Below, piece after piece: positions 33,457 through 45,048 of a DNA stretch of 64,000 nucleotides. The position numbers were made by a program, and so were the translations under genes. Numbering within the stretch: the stretch's first letter is position 1; every line of letters starts with the position of its first letter. The stretch covers positions 434,001-498,000 of the forward strand of contig LATX02000013.1 in NCBI GenBank assembly GCA_001466705.2, written 5' to 3'. Under the pieces are notes generated by a model, which saw nothing but the letters and a program-made list of their open reading frames with translations, was not told where the DNA came from and did not search any database. The DNA comes from Moniliophthora roreri (Eukaryota > Basidiomycota > Agaricomycetes > Agaricales > Marasmiaceae).

Positions 33457-36400
33457 TTATGTACTAAAAGTAAGAACACTCTCACGAATTTTGAGTTTGA
33501 CGCTTCTGTCAGCTGTCCACTCAAATCGAACGAGCTCCAAGGTTTCAGCCCTGCTCATTTTTGCTGCAAGTTATTCAGTCAACTGTGAATGTTCAACGAC
33601 AGCTTGACATACCTTCTTCCCCTACATTGAATGAAAGGGTCTTGAAAGGATCTGAACCAGAGTGCCCCTGACGTGGAGGTGCTCCGGGATTGAAGAAACT
33701 CGAAAAGCTTGTCCCCACTTTCCAAACCAGGACCACACTTTCTTCAATCGACAATGTTACGAGCCTTCTTCCATCCGGGGAGAAACTACATGATGTTATG
33801 GCCTTCTTGTGGCCCTCGAGAACATAGAATCGAGTGGCAGTCTTCAAGTCGTACATCACTATTGCACCCTCGTTGGTTCCGACTGCTAGACGTTGTGTAG
33901 ACATATGGAAATCCACGGTAGGAAAGCTGCGTGAGCATGAAGTCAGTACGTTGTAAGTTTGATTTGAAACTAGGAGTGCATATACGTTTTGACAACATGG
34001 CCGAGTATTTCCGTAGCTGTATCTAAAATTGCGTCGCGATTGGAAGTCAAGTTCGGATCCAGAGACTTTACAACTGCTTCCATTAGTTTTGGAAGATTCG
34101 GATAGAGCACCATGGGACGCTAAGAATTGTGAGCCATATGCGTTCAGATTTGGTAGAGCATGAATCACCTTTCTGATGAGGAACGCTAAAATCTGTAAGA
34201 CGGATTTCCTGTGCTCAGTATTCGTCGGGTTGAGGATGTCAATGCCCAGAGTAGTTATAAAAAGCGGCGTGTTGGTCGCGGAGATGTTGAGAATAGCAGA
34301 ACGGGCCTGTGCCCCCACGTTTTGAGCACTGATGGTCTCTTTGCGAGTGCTAGTCGCCAGAAGGAAGAGCGCGCGTAAAATCTCCAGAGCATCGATGTAA
34401 TGTTGCCATACATGAAAGCCACGCGAACATAGATCAACCGCAAGGGCTCGGTGGACAGAATGCTCATCGTGCAGATACAAATTAATGGATTTGCAGATAT
34501 CCGTCAATGCACTAGAGGTGCGAGCTTCAGCAGAGTCAGATATCAAGGATCAAACTGTACGCGTACTTGGTTGAGAGTAAACTGTACCTCTCTGAGGCCA
34601 AGTAGCCGCAAAGGAATAGTGCCAAAGCAGCCGTAGGTGATTCTCTGTCTATTGTAGGCTGCAAACATGGTACTAGAAAGATGATCAGCCGCACGAGGTT
34701 TCCCGAGACTATCATAAGACTTACACTGGTGTTGCCAAGATTCAACGATAGCATTCGTTTCATCATCCGATAGGCGCACTGCACTGGCATCAAAAAGTAG
34801 TCTTGCAGCCTGACGAATCTCGTCTGCGAAACATGTTTTAGCTTCACAATCCACCGAGAAATAGACAACTTACTAGACCCATCAAACCAACATCGTGCGA
34901 TGAATGTAAGGTTCGGTGATTGATATTCGCTGCCGATTGTAGTTGACAGGGAAGAAGTATAGAATGCCAAAACGGTATTTGCTGCATCAGAATGTTCTGG
35001 ATCTTATGGTTAGTAAACGTTTAACAAGAAAAATTTCAAGACCTTCAAATATGCTGAGAGCTCGAAGTGTGACAACAATAGCCAAAGCTCGGGCAGCAGA
35101 GACGTTCGGCGAGATACACCAAGAGTGTCCAGGCCATGAGCACGTATGCAACGTAACCACGTTCATCCTATCGAGAATAAGCTGTGAAAAGAGACATAGC
35201 CCGAGGAACGTACGCAGGAAACCCAACCGAAGCGCTTGATGATGGTACCTCTAGCTGCGCTTGACAAATTTCATCTATCCCCTTATTTAGTCCAGGTGTC
35301 AATAGCATTGACAGCACCATCTGAAGCCGGTCGCGAGCCAAAAGTATATTCCGTGTCTGCGACTTGCTACTACTGATTGATTTAGCCAAAGCCGCCGATT
35401 CAGTGATGAAGCGGCCCATATTCAGATTCAAAGTACAGGCTAGAGTAGACAACGATGAGATACCGCGTCTCTTAACGTTGAAGCGCATACCGAAATCCGT
35501 TCCCCGAGACGAATTTACCATAGGTGAGATGCAAGAGCGAGCAGATTCCGAGTCAATATTGAGATACCTGTAATCGTTGAGATAGCTTAATTAGGGGTTG
35601 TAAGAAAGACTTACAGCTCAGACCATCCACCCTGGGCGAGTAGCTCTTCTGCTTTATCTGCAGACATAGATCTCCAAAATTCCTTCGTTTTGATATCCCA
35701 AAGGCGTGCTCTGTTATCTGAGTATATCAGGAGAAGATTATCCTGTCCTATGGATATTCTCTCCAGCGGAAACGTGGATCCTGGGATCATGTAAAGGCTA
35801 AAGAATATCAACATTTGGCGTGAATGTAGATAATTTCCAACTTACAACTCAAAACCATCGATAGCCACAACGGCAATCGTTCCGTCTTCTGCTACACAGA
35901 GAATACAACCTCGCAAAGGACCTGTGGCGATATCATGGAATTGAAGGACTCGCGAGAGATGCGTATTGAAAACAGTCCAGCGGCCACAAAGTTTTAGGCT
36001 TTCAATATGTGAGCATGAGCGACCAGGAAAAGAAATCGAGACCGACTCATTCAACGTCCAAATCGCAATAGACCCATCATCAGCCCCGCCTATAATCATT
36101 CGCTCATTGGTCCTTACATTCGCCACCAATTGAAGATGAACAATGAATCCGTTCAATGGATAGTCTGAAACCTTTTGGAAAGACGGTTCCGATTGGCGTT
36201 TTTGACAAAGTTGCAACAAAGAACTTTGGCGCAGCTTCCCGTCGCCTAGTAAAATAATATCAGCGAAATGAAATGTCAACTATGCAACATAATACTAACT
36301 GTAGCCCAAAACAACGGTGTCTAGGTTGATAGCAATGGAAGCGGTGAGCTGGATACCGGTTGAAATCTGGCCTTGAACACGCCAGACGATCTCCGAAGGC

Positions 36401-38547
36401 AATTTGTATCCATTCTCGTCCCAGCGGAAATGTTTGAGTTGCTGGTGGCCATCATCTTTGTGAAACACGACAAGGAGTGTAGGAGAAACCGCATCTACGG
36501 CATCACATGGACCTGTAACGGTTGTGTGCGTAAGTTTAGGTCTGTTCCAATAGGTAATTAGGACAAGAAACGATCAGGAATGTGGTTCAAACTGACTGGA
36601 AAATCTTCTGAGTGAGCGCTGAATCCAAAACGAGATTATTATTCGCGTCTACGCACTCCACCTTGTAGAGCTCCGTGCGTTCCTATGGCTTATCAGCTTG
36701 CGGAGATGACATTGCTTATGAACATTTTCACCCACCGGATATACAAGTATGAACGTGTCCTTGTCGAAGAATCGTGCGCTCTGAACATTCTTTGCGGGAA
36801 AGTTGAAGAGTATGTTCAAGGAACCATCTTGATATCTGAACGTCTATTGAAATGCTGCTTGAATATCGCTGTTTTGGGCGGGAGGATATGACAGACCATC
36901 AGTTCTTTTTCCGACCACGCCATACCATAAACCGATCCATCCACGATACTCATCGAATAAACGACCTTCTTCTCGTCTACAGGCAACAAGCCAGTCTCCC
37001 TCGGTTCTTCAAGCGCAACTCTACCGTAGTCATCTTCCTTAGCAAAGTCGTTATTATCCGCAGGTTGGGGTTTTGTGGCTTTAAATGGGTTCGGAAGGGT
37101 CATGTTAATAGAATGCGAGTCGGGAGTTTCGGGTCTGGAGGTCTTGGAATAAATAGCCTGCGATGATATATAGAGCTCGCGTGTAAAGAATTGGCCTGCA
37201 GCTGTGATGTAGTAGAAAATGAGGGGACCTGGGGCAAATGTTAAGCAGTCTGGAAAATCAATATGAATAGGAGCTTACGATTGGGAGCGCAATACAAGCC
37301 CACAGCGTCGGGGGTGCTCTCAACACACCATTGGCCAATGGACTTTAATCCAGTTTCGATGTTTTCTGCCAACTGATTGATCTTAAGCTCGACCAGCACA
37401 ACCTTGCACTGGTTATGGGTATCGTCATCTTGAGCATCGAAAGTCTGGGAGAAAGAAGACTTGGGATCTCGAGAGGCAGCGACTAGTATGAAAGTTCGCT
37501 AAATAACGGATACGTGAGACGTTCAGAATGTCAGTTAGATGTATCCACACACCTCTCCGTCGAAAAGTACTTGGATTCGGTCCCATCTCCAAACATCATG
37601 AGCCCCGCATCCTCCTTTAGCTCCAGAGGGGGGATGTAACTTTGTATCGTTGACATTGAGCGCGGTAGCACATCTTCCGTCAACCGTAGTCAAAATTGTG
37701 AGGTGACTGCGGTTTCAATTATCAGTATAAAATTTCTTTAATCAACGTGTTTACCGCACCCAGAACTTTGCAGAACGGCGAGCAAGTTGCCACCACGGAT
37801 TGCATGCATAGAGGTGACCGGCGCTGCTGAGCCAGGAGTTGGGAGCAAGATGTGAGCCAACAGTTCCAGAGCACTCTTTACGCTCTTGTCATACTTGGTG
37901 GCCTTCGGAGAAGCCGGCGTAGACACGATGCGAGGAGCGAGTAGAGGTGAGGCTGGAGGAGAACGCAAGGATCTAGGCCGCTCCTTCCGTCTCGACGCTT
38001 CTCGGTTTGGGTCCGTTGGTGATAAATCATCAACAGGACTGACGATCTTGTCCTTATCTTTGGGAGCGCGACCCTTTAGTATACCCTTTAACTTGTCGGG
38101 TTCCTCGTCAAAGTCGACGTAATTCTTTGGTGCCTCCACTTGCTCCGCCGTTATGCCCGAGACGATTCGCGACCTTTGACTGACCTGAAAGGGAGATGCA
38201 TAACCGGATCCTCCGGAAGGCGACGCAGACCTGGAAGTCGAGATAGACGCTCTCGATACGGCAGGCGGACTTGTCTTGCCGGAAAATGAAGCTGATAATG
38301 AGCTGTGGCTCGGGTCTCTAGGAATGTCCGAACGAATCGCTTTCCATAGATAGAGTGTCCCATCTTGACCTCCCACTGCAACCCCAGCAGACGCTTGTAT
38401 ATCACCTTCTGCAGTCCAGGATGTCAGGATGGATACCGTTGCATTTGATAAGCTCTCCTCGATAATTTTAGGAGAATATCCGGTAGAAGATATATCTGCG
38501 TAGTCATGCAGAGTGAGTGATACGTCAAAAGTCGAAGCAGACAACAT
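33457..38547 (-). CDS. WD40-repeat protein, WDR7/rabconnectin-3-beta-like
   Basis: WDR7 works with the rabconnectin-3/RAVE system in V-ATPase assembly and vesicle acidification. Here the family call is an inference from layout. Roughly twenty short exons give about 1,300 aa. WD-type strands are seen at the N-terminal end (VAVGGQDGTLYLWKAI), in the middle (RMIIGGADDGSIAIWTLNE; LLIYSDNRARLWDIKTKEF) and at the C-terminus (RLAVGTNEGAIVMYDL; GHKKAITSCSFSPDGRRLVT; VVLVWKVG). A Ser/Pro/Arg-rich disordered stretch (about 37,880-38,330) sits in the first exon. Between the WD blocks is a long helical region. The end reads ELVRFEWTADRSVKLKIRE then a short tail and stop at 33457-33459. Splice continuity was followed over several joins; not every exon border was verified. 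Confidence 0.72.
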
Positions 38548-39304
38548 GAGCGATGGTCCGTCAGTGAAATAACGAATGTATGAATGTCGCGGTTCGTGAT
38601 CGAAGGGGGCCGAGATAAGCTACGTTTTTTGTACGCTTGAGAGTACTATGAGCCTCCGTTTATCTGAGGGTAGATCGAAGTTTTGGTAAAGGAGACGCGT
38701 ACGACGTGGTTCAAAGCAAGTGACGCGTAGGTTAAGATATGTGGGGTATCCGGACCACGTGGCATTTCGGACCTGTTACTGTCACGTCAGAGTCACATTA
38801 TCTTTACCTAACACACTGCAGTTGGTTCAAAGGAAAATCGCTATTCCAGTCAGTCTTCTCGAAGAACATTGGAGTCTGCAAGATAATTGACTGGTGACTA
38901 GATGAAGAGACTCTACATATTTCGTCAATCCCGAGCTCGAAACCGCGGTGTTCATATCTATTCGCTGTAAAAATATCCAATCTTGGAGTTAGCCTCGAAC
39001 TTCAGAATATTCGGTTCTATGAGTGAGTAACCGTCACGGTGTACAGTTTACTGGCGACTTTTTATCTGTATCGCAGGACTCCCTCTACTGCTCCTTGGAG
39101 CCTTATCCAGGTGACCGTTCTTCGTGCCTCACCAGCAGCAAGCTGCAAGACCCGCGTATGCATACTCACTATTGCCCGCCCTTGCACACTGCCACTGGAT
39201 CTGGAAATCATTAATCTCTAATGATACCTTTTCACCCAGAACTCGAAAAGACTCAGAAAGCATAATTTATAAAGGAGTGGCCAACGACAAAGGATATCTA
39301 GATA
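38548..39304. other. Intergenic, no gene recognised
   Basis: Promoter of the WD40 gene and 3' region of the first pectate lyase. Three short overlapping plus-strand frames (39023-39315) show no domain. Confidence 0.5.
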
Positions 39305-40390
39305 TCATACGCTGACTTCACACCTCTTAGAATCGGCAGCTGAAGGTCATTTCTTAGCATGCAATTTATTGAGCAGTGGGAAGCAAAGACTTACTTCTCA
39401 TTTGACTCGTTCGACGTGAGCTTTTCAGGCTCGTCGCCATCGTCGTTACCCTGCAGGAGATCCAGCTGAGTGACCATCCGGGTTCATCTGATTGTTCTAT
39501 TCTCACCTCGTATGTGTCGCAGACAGAATCAACGTCTGACATATCAATGGAGGATACATCAATGGTCGCAACATCGCCGTAGTTGGAGTTGACTCCGGCA
39601 AGAGTGCCACCGTCGCTAGCTATGACATTCGCAATGGAGACGGAGCGTTGGGTTTGACTAGAGATCTGTTAGCGAAACGCTCTTTTCACAAACGAATTGA
39701 AAACCAACTCATCGCAGTTTCCACAAGACCTGTACAGTTTACCGAAATCCTGGACACAGAAAGAGTCGATCTCGACAGTTCCACCACCGTTGTGCTGGAC
39801 GACCTTGTCATCGGCACCCTTCGCACCTCCACCAATGATCCTAGATGTTCCGCTGTCTTGCTTGATAGTGATTGCATCCTCACAGACGTCCTCGAACCAG
39901 ACGTTGTTGAGAGTGCATGAACCGAGACAATGAACACCCTCGGACTGGTCGGCGCCGATGACGACGTTCCTGTACAACCTGTAAGGATTTCTTTCTTGCA
40001 CAGAATGAATCTAGGACTTACTGCAAAGTAGCACCTTCCTCGAGCAAGAAGACAGCATCGCTGTCTCCGCCTTCGTTTTGTCCTCTGCCGGTGAAATGCA
40101 AACCGTCAGTGGTGTAACGAACAAATTTAGACTACTCACTCGCAGGCGCCAGATCCACGGTCGAAGCGAACATTACCGCCATCGAAAACTCCGGTGATGG
40201 TCATGGGCTCACTCAGACTCGAGGTCGATGGCGGGCTGGGGAAGTTGCAGCTGGCTGCGCGGGGTCTCACGAACACTGGCGCGTCAGCATCACGTCGGAT
40301 ATATTGACTGGCAGTGTTCGTGCGGGATGGGATAGCTTGCACGTAGGCAGCAGAGGTGAGCGCGAGAAGGACGAAAGACTTGGAGAACAT
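39305..40390 (-). CDS. Pectate lyase, polysaccharide lyase family 3 (copy 1)
   Basis: Secreted lyase cleaving de-esterified pectin by beta-elimination with calcium. Signal peptide [19 protein letters not shown], then a short propeptide and the PL3 beta-helix: [84 protein letters not shown], and [11 protein letters not shown]. The conserved Cys residues and the acidic and basic residues around VCEDA and QHNGGGT are kept. Six or so exons give about 250 aa; exon 1 is 40140-40390 and exon 2 starts at 40084. The last exon, reached by an intron after SNE, encodes only a few residues including Cys (ending CEVSV). It is a close relative of the copy at 43780, which has the same intron placements. Confidence 0.93.
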
Positions 40391-41441
40391 CTTGTTTTCA
40401 AGTGTCGCTGGGGCGAAAGGGCGATGATTTGCTGGAGCAGGACCAACTTCGAGACGGGTTTTTATATCTCTAGTTTAGCGAGACCTTTCTAAGAGCGTCT
40501 TGGATGTTTAGATGAAGTCATTGCACGCGCAGCAGGAGTCGTTATGGAGATTTTCCCTGTCAAATCTCCCGGAGAGGCTGAAGGGGATCAGAAAAGAGCA
40601 AAACGCCTGCGATGCTAATGCGAGGGACCAGCCGGACCGCTTCATATCAACGACACACTCCACCAGTTACTCCGTAGTAGCCTCGTAAGACGAACGTTCA
40701 ACAGAATGCATGCTGTGTAAAAGAAAATAGACACGGAGCAGCTGGAAGAGAGCATCACATGTTAAAAAAGCTGTTGAGACAAACTTGAATAGACTCAAGA
40801 ACTACCGGGTGATTAGAATTTGATGGGAGTGGAGCCCTGGCGTTCGAAGGCAGAAGCATGCATAATGGATAGCTACCTGATGGTGGTCAAAGGATCTGGT
40901 CCCCTGTGCAAAAACCCGACCCACGAGCCATCGCAACTTTACAGGAGATTGCTGATTACAGAGATAGCCGTAATGACGAGGGTGATAGCTTGGAAAATGG
41001 CGAGAAGAGGAGAGCGTTGGCAGGGACAAGAGGTGAAATAACATATGGACTCTGGTCCTTCAGGTTCAATGCTGGATAGTGTACACTCAGAAGGGCACAG
41101 TCGCTCGCTTCGTTCTAACTTCCCCTTGGAGAACACGGGTCAACTTCAAGTTGATGAACGCGAGTTGGGTTCATTTTCAAATGTCTGGCATAAACCTTGT
41201 CCTTGTTACTGTAAATATGTGTAAAATACAGATGCTGAGAAAGAACCGGCTCTGATAGCAATAACGATGGTAGAAGATGATGCAGGCATACGCAATTGAA
41301 GATTAACAGTAAAAAAAGTATCCGTATGTCAATTAGAAAAAGGAAGTCCGTAAGGTCCAAAATGTAAAGAGCGACGAATAGCAGGATCGAAATAAAACGG
41401 CTAAAACCCAACGTAGACGAGTCGTTAAATGGAAACAGTAT
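40391..41441. other. Intergenic, about 1 kb
   Basis: Promoter of pectate lyase copy 1 and 3' region of the LEA-like gene. Short frames on both strands (40802-41411) overlap each other and lack domains. Nothing else recognised. Confidence 0.5.
40461..40466 (-). promoter_or_regulatory. TATA box of pectate lyase copy 1
   Basis: TATAAA on the minus strand, about 70 bp before the ATG at 40390. Confidence 0.45.
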
Positions 41442-42803
41442 TTAAACACTGTTTATGGGAAGCTCGACAGGGCAAGGAGCGTTTGATACTGAGGTAGAGG
41501 TCTGGCGGCCACCAATCAGCCCGAAGATGTCCATGTCGAGAATCATGCGGAATTTTACGCCTGAAACGAAGAATAAACAAAGGAATCACAGACAACTACT
41601 TGAACTCACCCGGGCGGACACCGCCAGTTACAGCGCCCCTGTTCTTGCATGCTTCGTACCAATTCTTCCCTTAAAAGCGGTCAGTAAAACCGAGAGACGA
41701 GTGAAGCACAACGTACATGTTGCGTCGCTGTCGTTTGAGGCGACATAGCTGAAGTTCAACGGAAGTAATATATTGTGGAACTTTTTAGCTGATAATGTTG
41801 TCTTGAGGTCGCCTGTGGCAACTTGGCGATTTGTATCCAAGTCGTAGATGTCGGCGTGAAGACGGCTGAACTTGACTGGGACATAGCTATCGGTGGTGTC
41901 CACTTGAAGATCGGCAAAAGCAGCAAAGCTGAAGTTGGCGGGAAAGCGGTTGAACGTGAGAGGGACAGCCTCAGCCCAGTCAACAGTGGCATTGGCCAGT
42001 GGATTGCTTCCATTGAATGCAAACTTGGGAACCCGAGGAATGACAAAGGCCAGTGTGATTCCGACGCTGGAAAGGCAGGATGAATGGCAGAACATGGAAA
42101 GAGATATGGAAGTACTCACAGAACACAGATGATGAATAATATAATGACGAACATCCGTCTGGTCAACCATTTCACCCCACACATTCCTCGTTGATCTCGA
42201 TTCCATTCCTTCCACTTCCGGGATCTTTCCTCAGCCTTTTTCTCCTTTCTTGATTTCTTCGTCATATTCTGTAGCTCCTCGCGCTTCCACTCTGGTCCCA
42301 TAGCCGGCACAGTGACCAACTCTACTGGCCCAATCGTACCTGCATCCTCAGCCTTGGGGGTAGGTGTGGATCTGCCACCTGGTAACGACTGGTATCTAGG
42401 GCAGGGCGTTAAAACCTGTGGTCTGGATTACTCGTAAAAGAACGCACCCATCATTATTGCCACCAAATGCGTTGCTATACTTTGGCCCGGTGTTGTTAAA
42501 ATCAGCATAGATATCCCAAGCACCACCATTTCCGGCTTCATCTTCCTCATCTCTGCCACCCTTGACAGGTTCCTCTCTCCCAGCAAAGAAAAATGAATTT
42601 CTGTTGTATCCTGCAGTCCCTGGCCGACCAGAGTCCAAGTTTCGATGATCAGGGTTATAGAAGGACGAAGCATCGTCACGACCTCGCCCTTGCTGGACTG
42701 GATAATTATGAGCCGTCGGTGAGGGAAAATCGCTGTTCAGAGCGTCCATAGAGTTTTTACGACCATAAAAGGATGATACGGTGGATTTTCTGTCTGAATC
42801 CAT
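41442..42803 (-). CDS. Single-pass membrane protein with LEA_2-like domain
   Basis: Four or five exons give about 385 aa. Residues 1-125 are disordered, Ser/Asn/Gly rich (begins MDSDRKSTVSSFYGRKNSMD). A very basic and acidic stretch follows (KKSRKEKKAEERSRKWKEW), then a membrane helix (MFVIILFIICVLVGITLAFV). The outer part has PLTFNRFPANFSFAAFADLQ, LHADIYDLDTNRQVATGDL and FHNILLPLNFSYVASND, the beta-sandwich pattern of LEA_2/Vac7-type fungal proteins, and ends near CPVELPINSV. Orientation is likely N-in. Several NxS/T sites in the outer part fit a lumenal or extracellular location. The exact role is unknown; fungal relatives are usually unnamed. It lies between the two pectate lyases. Confidence 0.75.
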
Positions 42804-43779
42804 GGCTGAAGAGAAAGAGCGGGGAATGTTGCGGTGACGGTCACCGTTGCCGGTGGTGGGAATTTCAATTTGTCAAAGACGGCAAGGTCACGGTGTGACG
42901 TATTGCCACTGGTAGTTGCTAGTGCTATGGTCGTCGTCCCCAGCATCTACACTACGCGTTCCTAAATCGTGCGATGCAAACATTTGAACGGACCGTCGTG
43001 GGTGAAAAGCTAACAAGATATCGCACAAAGCCCTCGGACCCCATACGAAAAGCTGTTGAAGCTGTGCAAGATTCATCGTTTGGACTCTGGATTAACCTCG
43101 CAGAATTTCGAGAAACAGAAACGAGGGAAGACAGAAATAAAGGACATGGCACTCCCAATAGCTCTTCCTCGATGTTGGAATGGAAGCACAGGTGGTTAGT
43201 TCTACCTCCGAACTTCTTCAGTCGACGACGTCTAATCAGGTCGCAAGACCTCCGAAGAGGTTGTCTTTTCAGCGGTCCGTCTGGTGCCCGTTCAGCGGTC
43301 AGAGACGAACCGTAAAACGGAAGTTACTGGAGAACGCTAGAAGAATGTTTTAGCATAAAGTTCGGATCCAGGTGTGACGACGAACATCACAGGATGGCAT
43401 GCAAGTTCTTTACTATAATTGAAGTCTGTTTTCGCTTAAGGCATCTCTGTAGTCTAATACGCCGAACTCCGCATGACCATTTTGCTTGCCTTCACTCACT
43501 AAATTGGCGGCCCGGATTTACAACCCTTTGAAGGTGAGCGATGTTTTGTAGTCCCATTCAGACGCGTCAGCATGACCAGCCATGTCAGGTCAAGTCAATT
43601 GCGCACCTACATGTTCTAGTATGGTCTTTGTCTTGGCTTAATGTATTCTTCGTCGTCGCTACCGTCGACTTCAGGGGAACACACACAGAATCATTTGTGG
43701 TTTTCTATTCGTACTCTGCTATAAATTCGGCAATGCCTTCCTGGAATGCCCTCAGCTCAGTCTCTCTCTCAAAGCGGGA
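42804..43779. other. Intergenic, about 1 kb, shared by two divergent genes
   Basis: Promoters of the LEA-like gene (minus) and pectate lyase copy 2 (plus). A 113-codon plus-strand frame at 42974-43315 has no recognisable domain. A 5' leader frame at 43541 overlaps the lyase start. Confidence 0.5.
43720..43726 (+). promoter_or_regulatory. TATA box of pectate lyase copy 2
   Basis: TATAAAT, about 55-60 bp before the ATG at 43780. Confidence 0.5.
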
Positions 43780-44834
43780 ATGTTCTCCAAGCTCGTTGTT
43801 CTTACTGCCTTCATCACTGCCTTCGTGCAGGCTGCTCCTTCGCCGACTACGACTGAAGATTTCGTTCGCCGGGACTCTGATGCACCTGGGTTCATCGCCC
43901 CTCGTGCCGCTAGCTGCAGCTTCCCTTCGCCACCTAAGACTTCTAGCTTGAGCCAGCCTATTACCGTCACCGGTACCTTTGACGGTGGCAACGTCCGTTT
44001 TGATCGTGGCTCTGGTGCTTGCAGGTATACTACGCTACTCATGGAATGTTGAGAATACCTACTGAATCCGCCTTAGTGGGCAGGCCGAAGGAGGTGACTC
44101 TGATGCCGTTTTCCTTCTCCAATCCGGCGCTACTCTACAGTAAGTTCATTCCTTACAAGATTGATCTTGATTCTTACCTTGCGTGTGCACAGGAATGTCG
44201 TCATTGGCGCCAACCAAGCCGAAGGCGTTCACTGTCTTGGGCCTTGCAACTTGTACAACGTCTGGTTCGAGGACGTCTGTGAAGACGCCATCACCATCAA
44301 GCAAAGCAGCGGGCAGTCCAACATTATCGGTGGTGGCGCCAAGAAGGCCGATGATAAGGTTGTACAGCACAACGGTGGTGGAACCGTTAAGATCGATTCT
44401 TTCTGTGTCCAGGACTTCGGCAAACTCTACCGCTCATGTGGTAATTGCAAGACGTGGGTGCACATCTTTATGCGTGGTTGACCTTGATTAACTGTTTTTC
44501 TATGCAGCCAATACAAACGTAATGTTCTGATCTCTCAAATTGACGCCAGATCTGGCTCTGTGCTTGCTGGCGTTAACTCGAACTACGGTGACGTCGCCAC
44601 GCTCGATAAGGCCTCCATTAAGACCTCCAGCGTGAGCTCCATGTGCGACACCTACGAGGTAAGCCTTACTTTCTGTCTACATGTATCGCTGACCCTGAAT
44701 CCGGCAATGCACAGGGTAACAGCAGCGGGGCTGAACCCAAGAAGCTCACTTCCAATGTTTCGAACGCGAAGTACACGCTCTTTTCCTACTGGTACATTCA
44801 AGTTCTAATCCAGCCCTCTAGCTGCAAATTCTGA
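43780..44834 (+). CDS. Pectate lyase, polysaccharide lyase family 3 (copy 2)
   Basis: Same enzyme class as the copy at 39305-40390. Signal peptide [18 protein letters not shown], propeptide, then [96 protein letters not shown], and a C-terminal [14 protein letters not shown] and [10 protein letters not shown]. The last intron (after SNA) leads to a tiny exon ending NCKF at 44834, matching the arrangement of copy 1. About 245 aa. The two copies differ mainly in the signal/pro region and the C-terminus. It converges on the DUF2264 gene with 214 bp between stops. Confidence 0.93.
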
Positions 44835-45048
44835 TAAACTCAAAGGAGGAACTTCAACGGGTTAAGAGACAATATGATACCACTCTTACTGTTCACGGAT
44901 GTATTTAGTATCCTGGTCTGGAAAATCCGAGGGAATATGAACCTGCATAACTCGAAGTGTAAACTGGAGGCCACCACTCCTACATTTGTAATATTTGCTT
45001 CTGCCAAAAAAGCAGGACTCTACGTATGACCTTGTATTTAGTGTGGGC

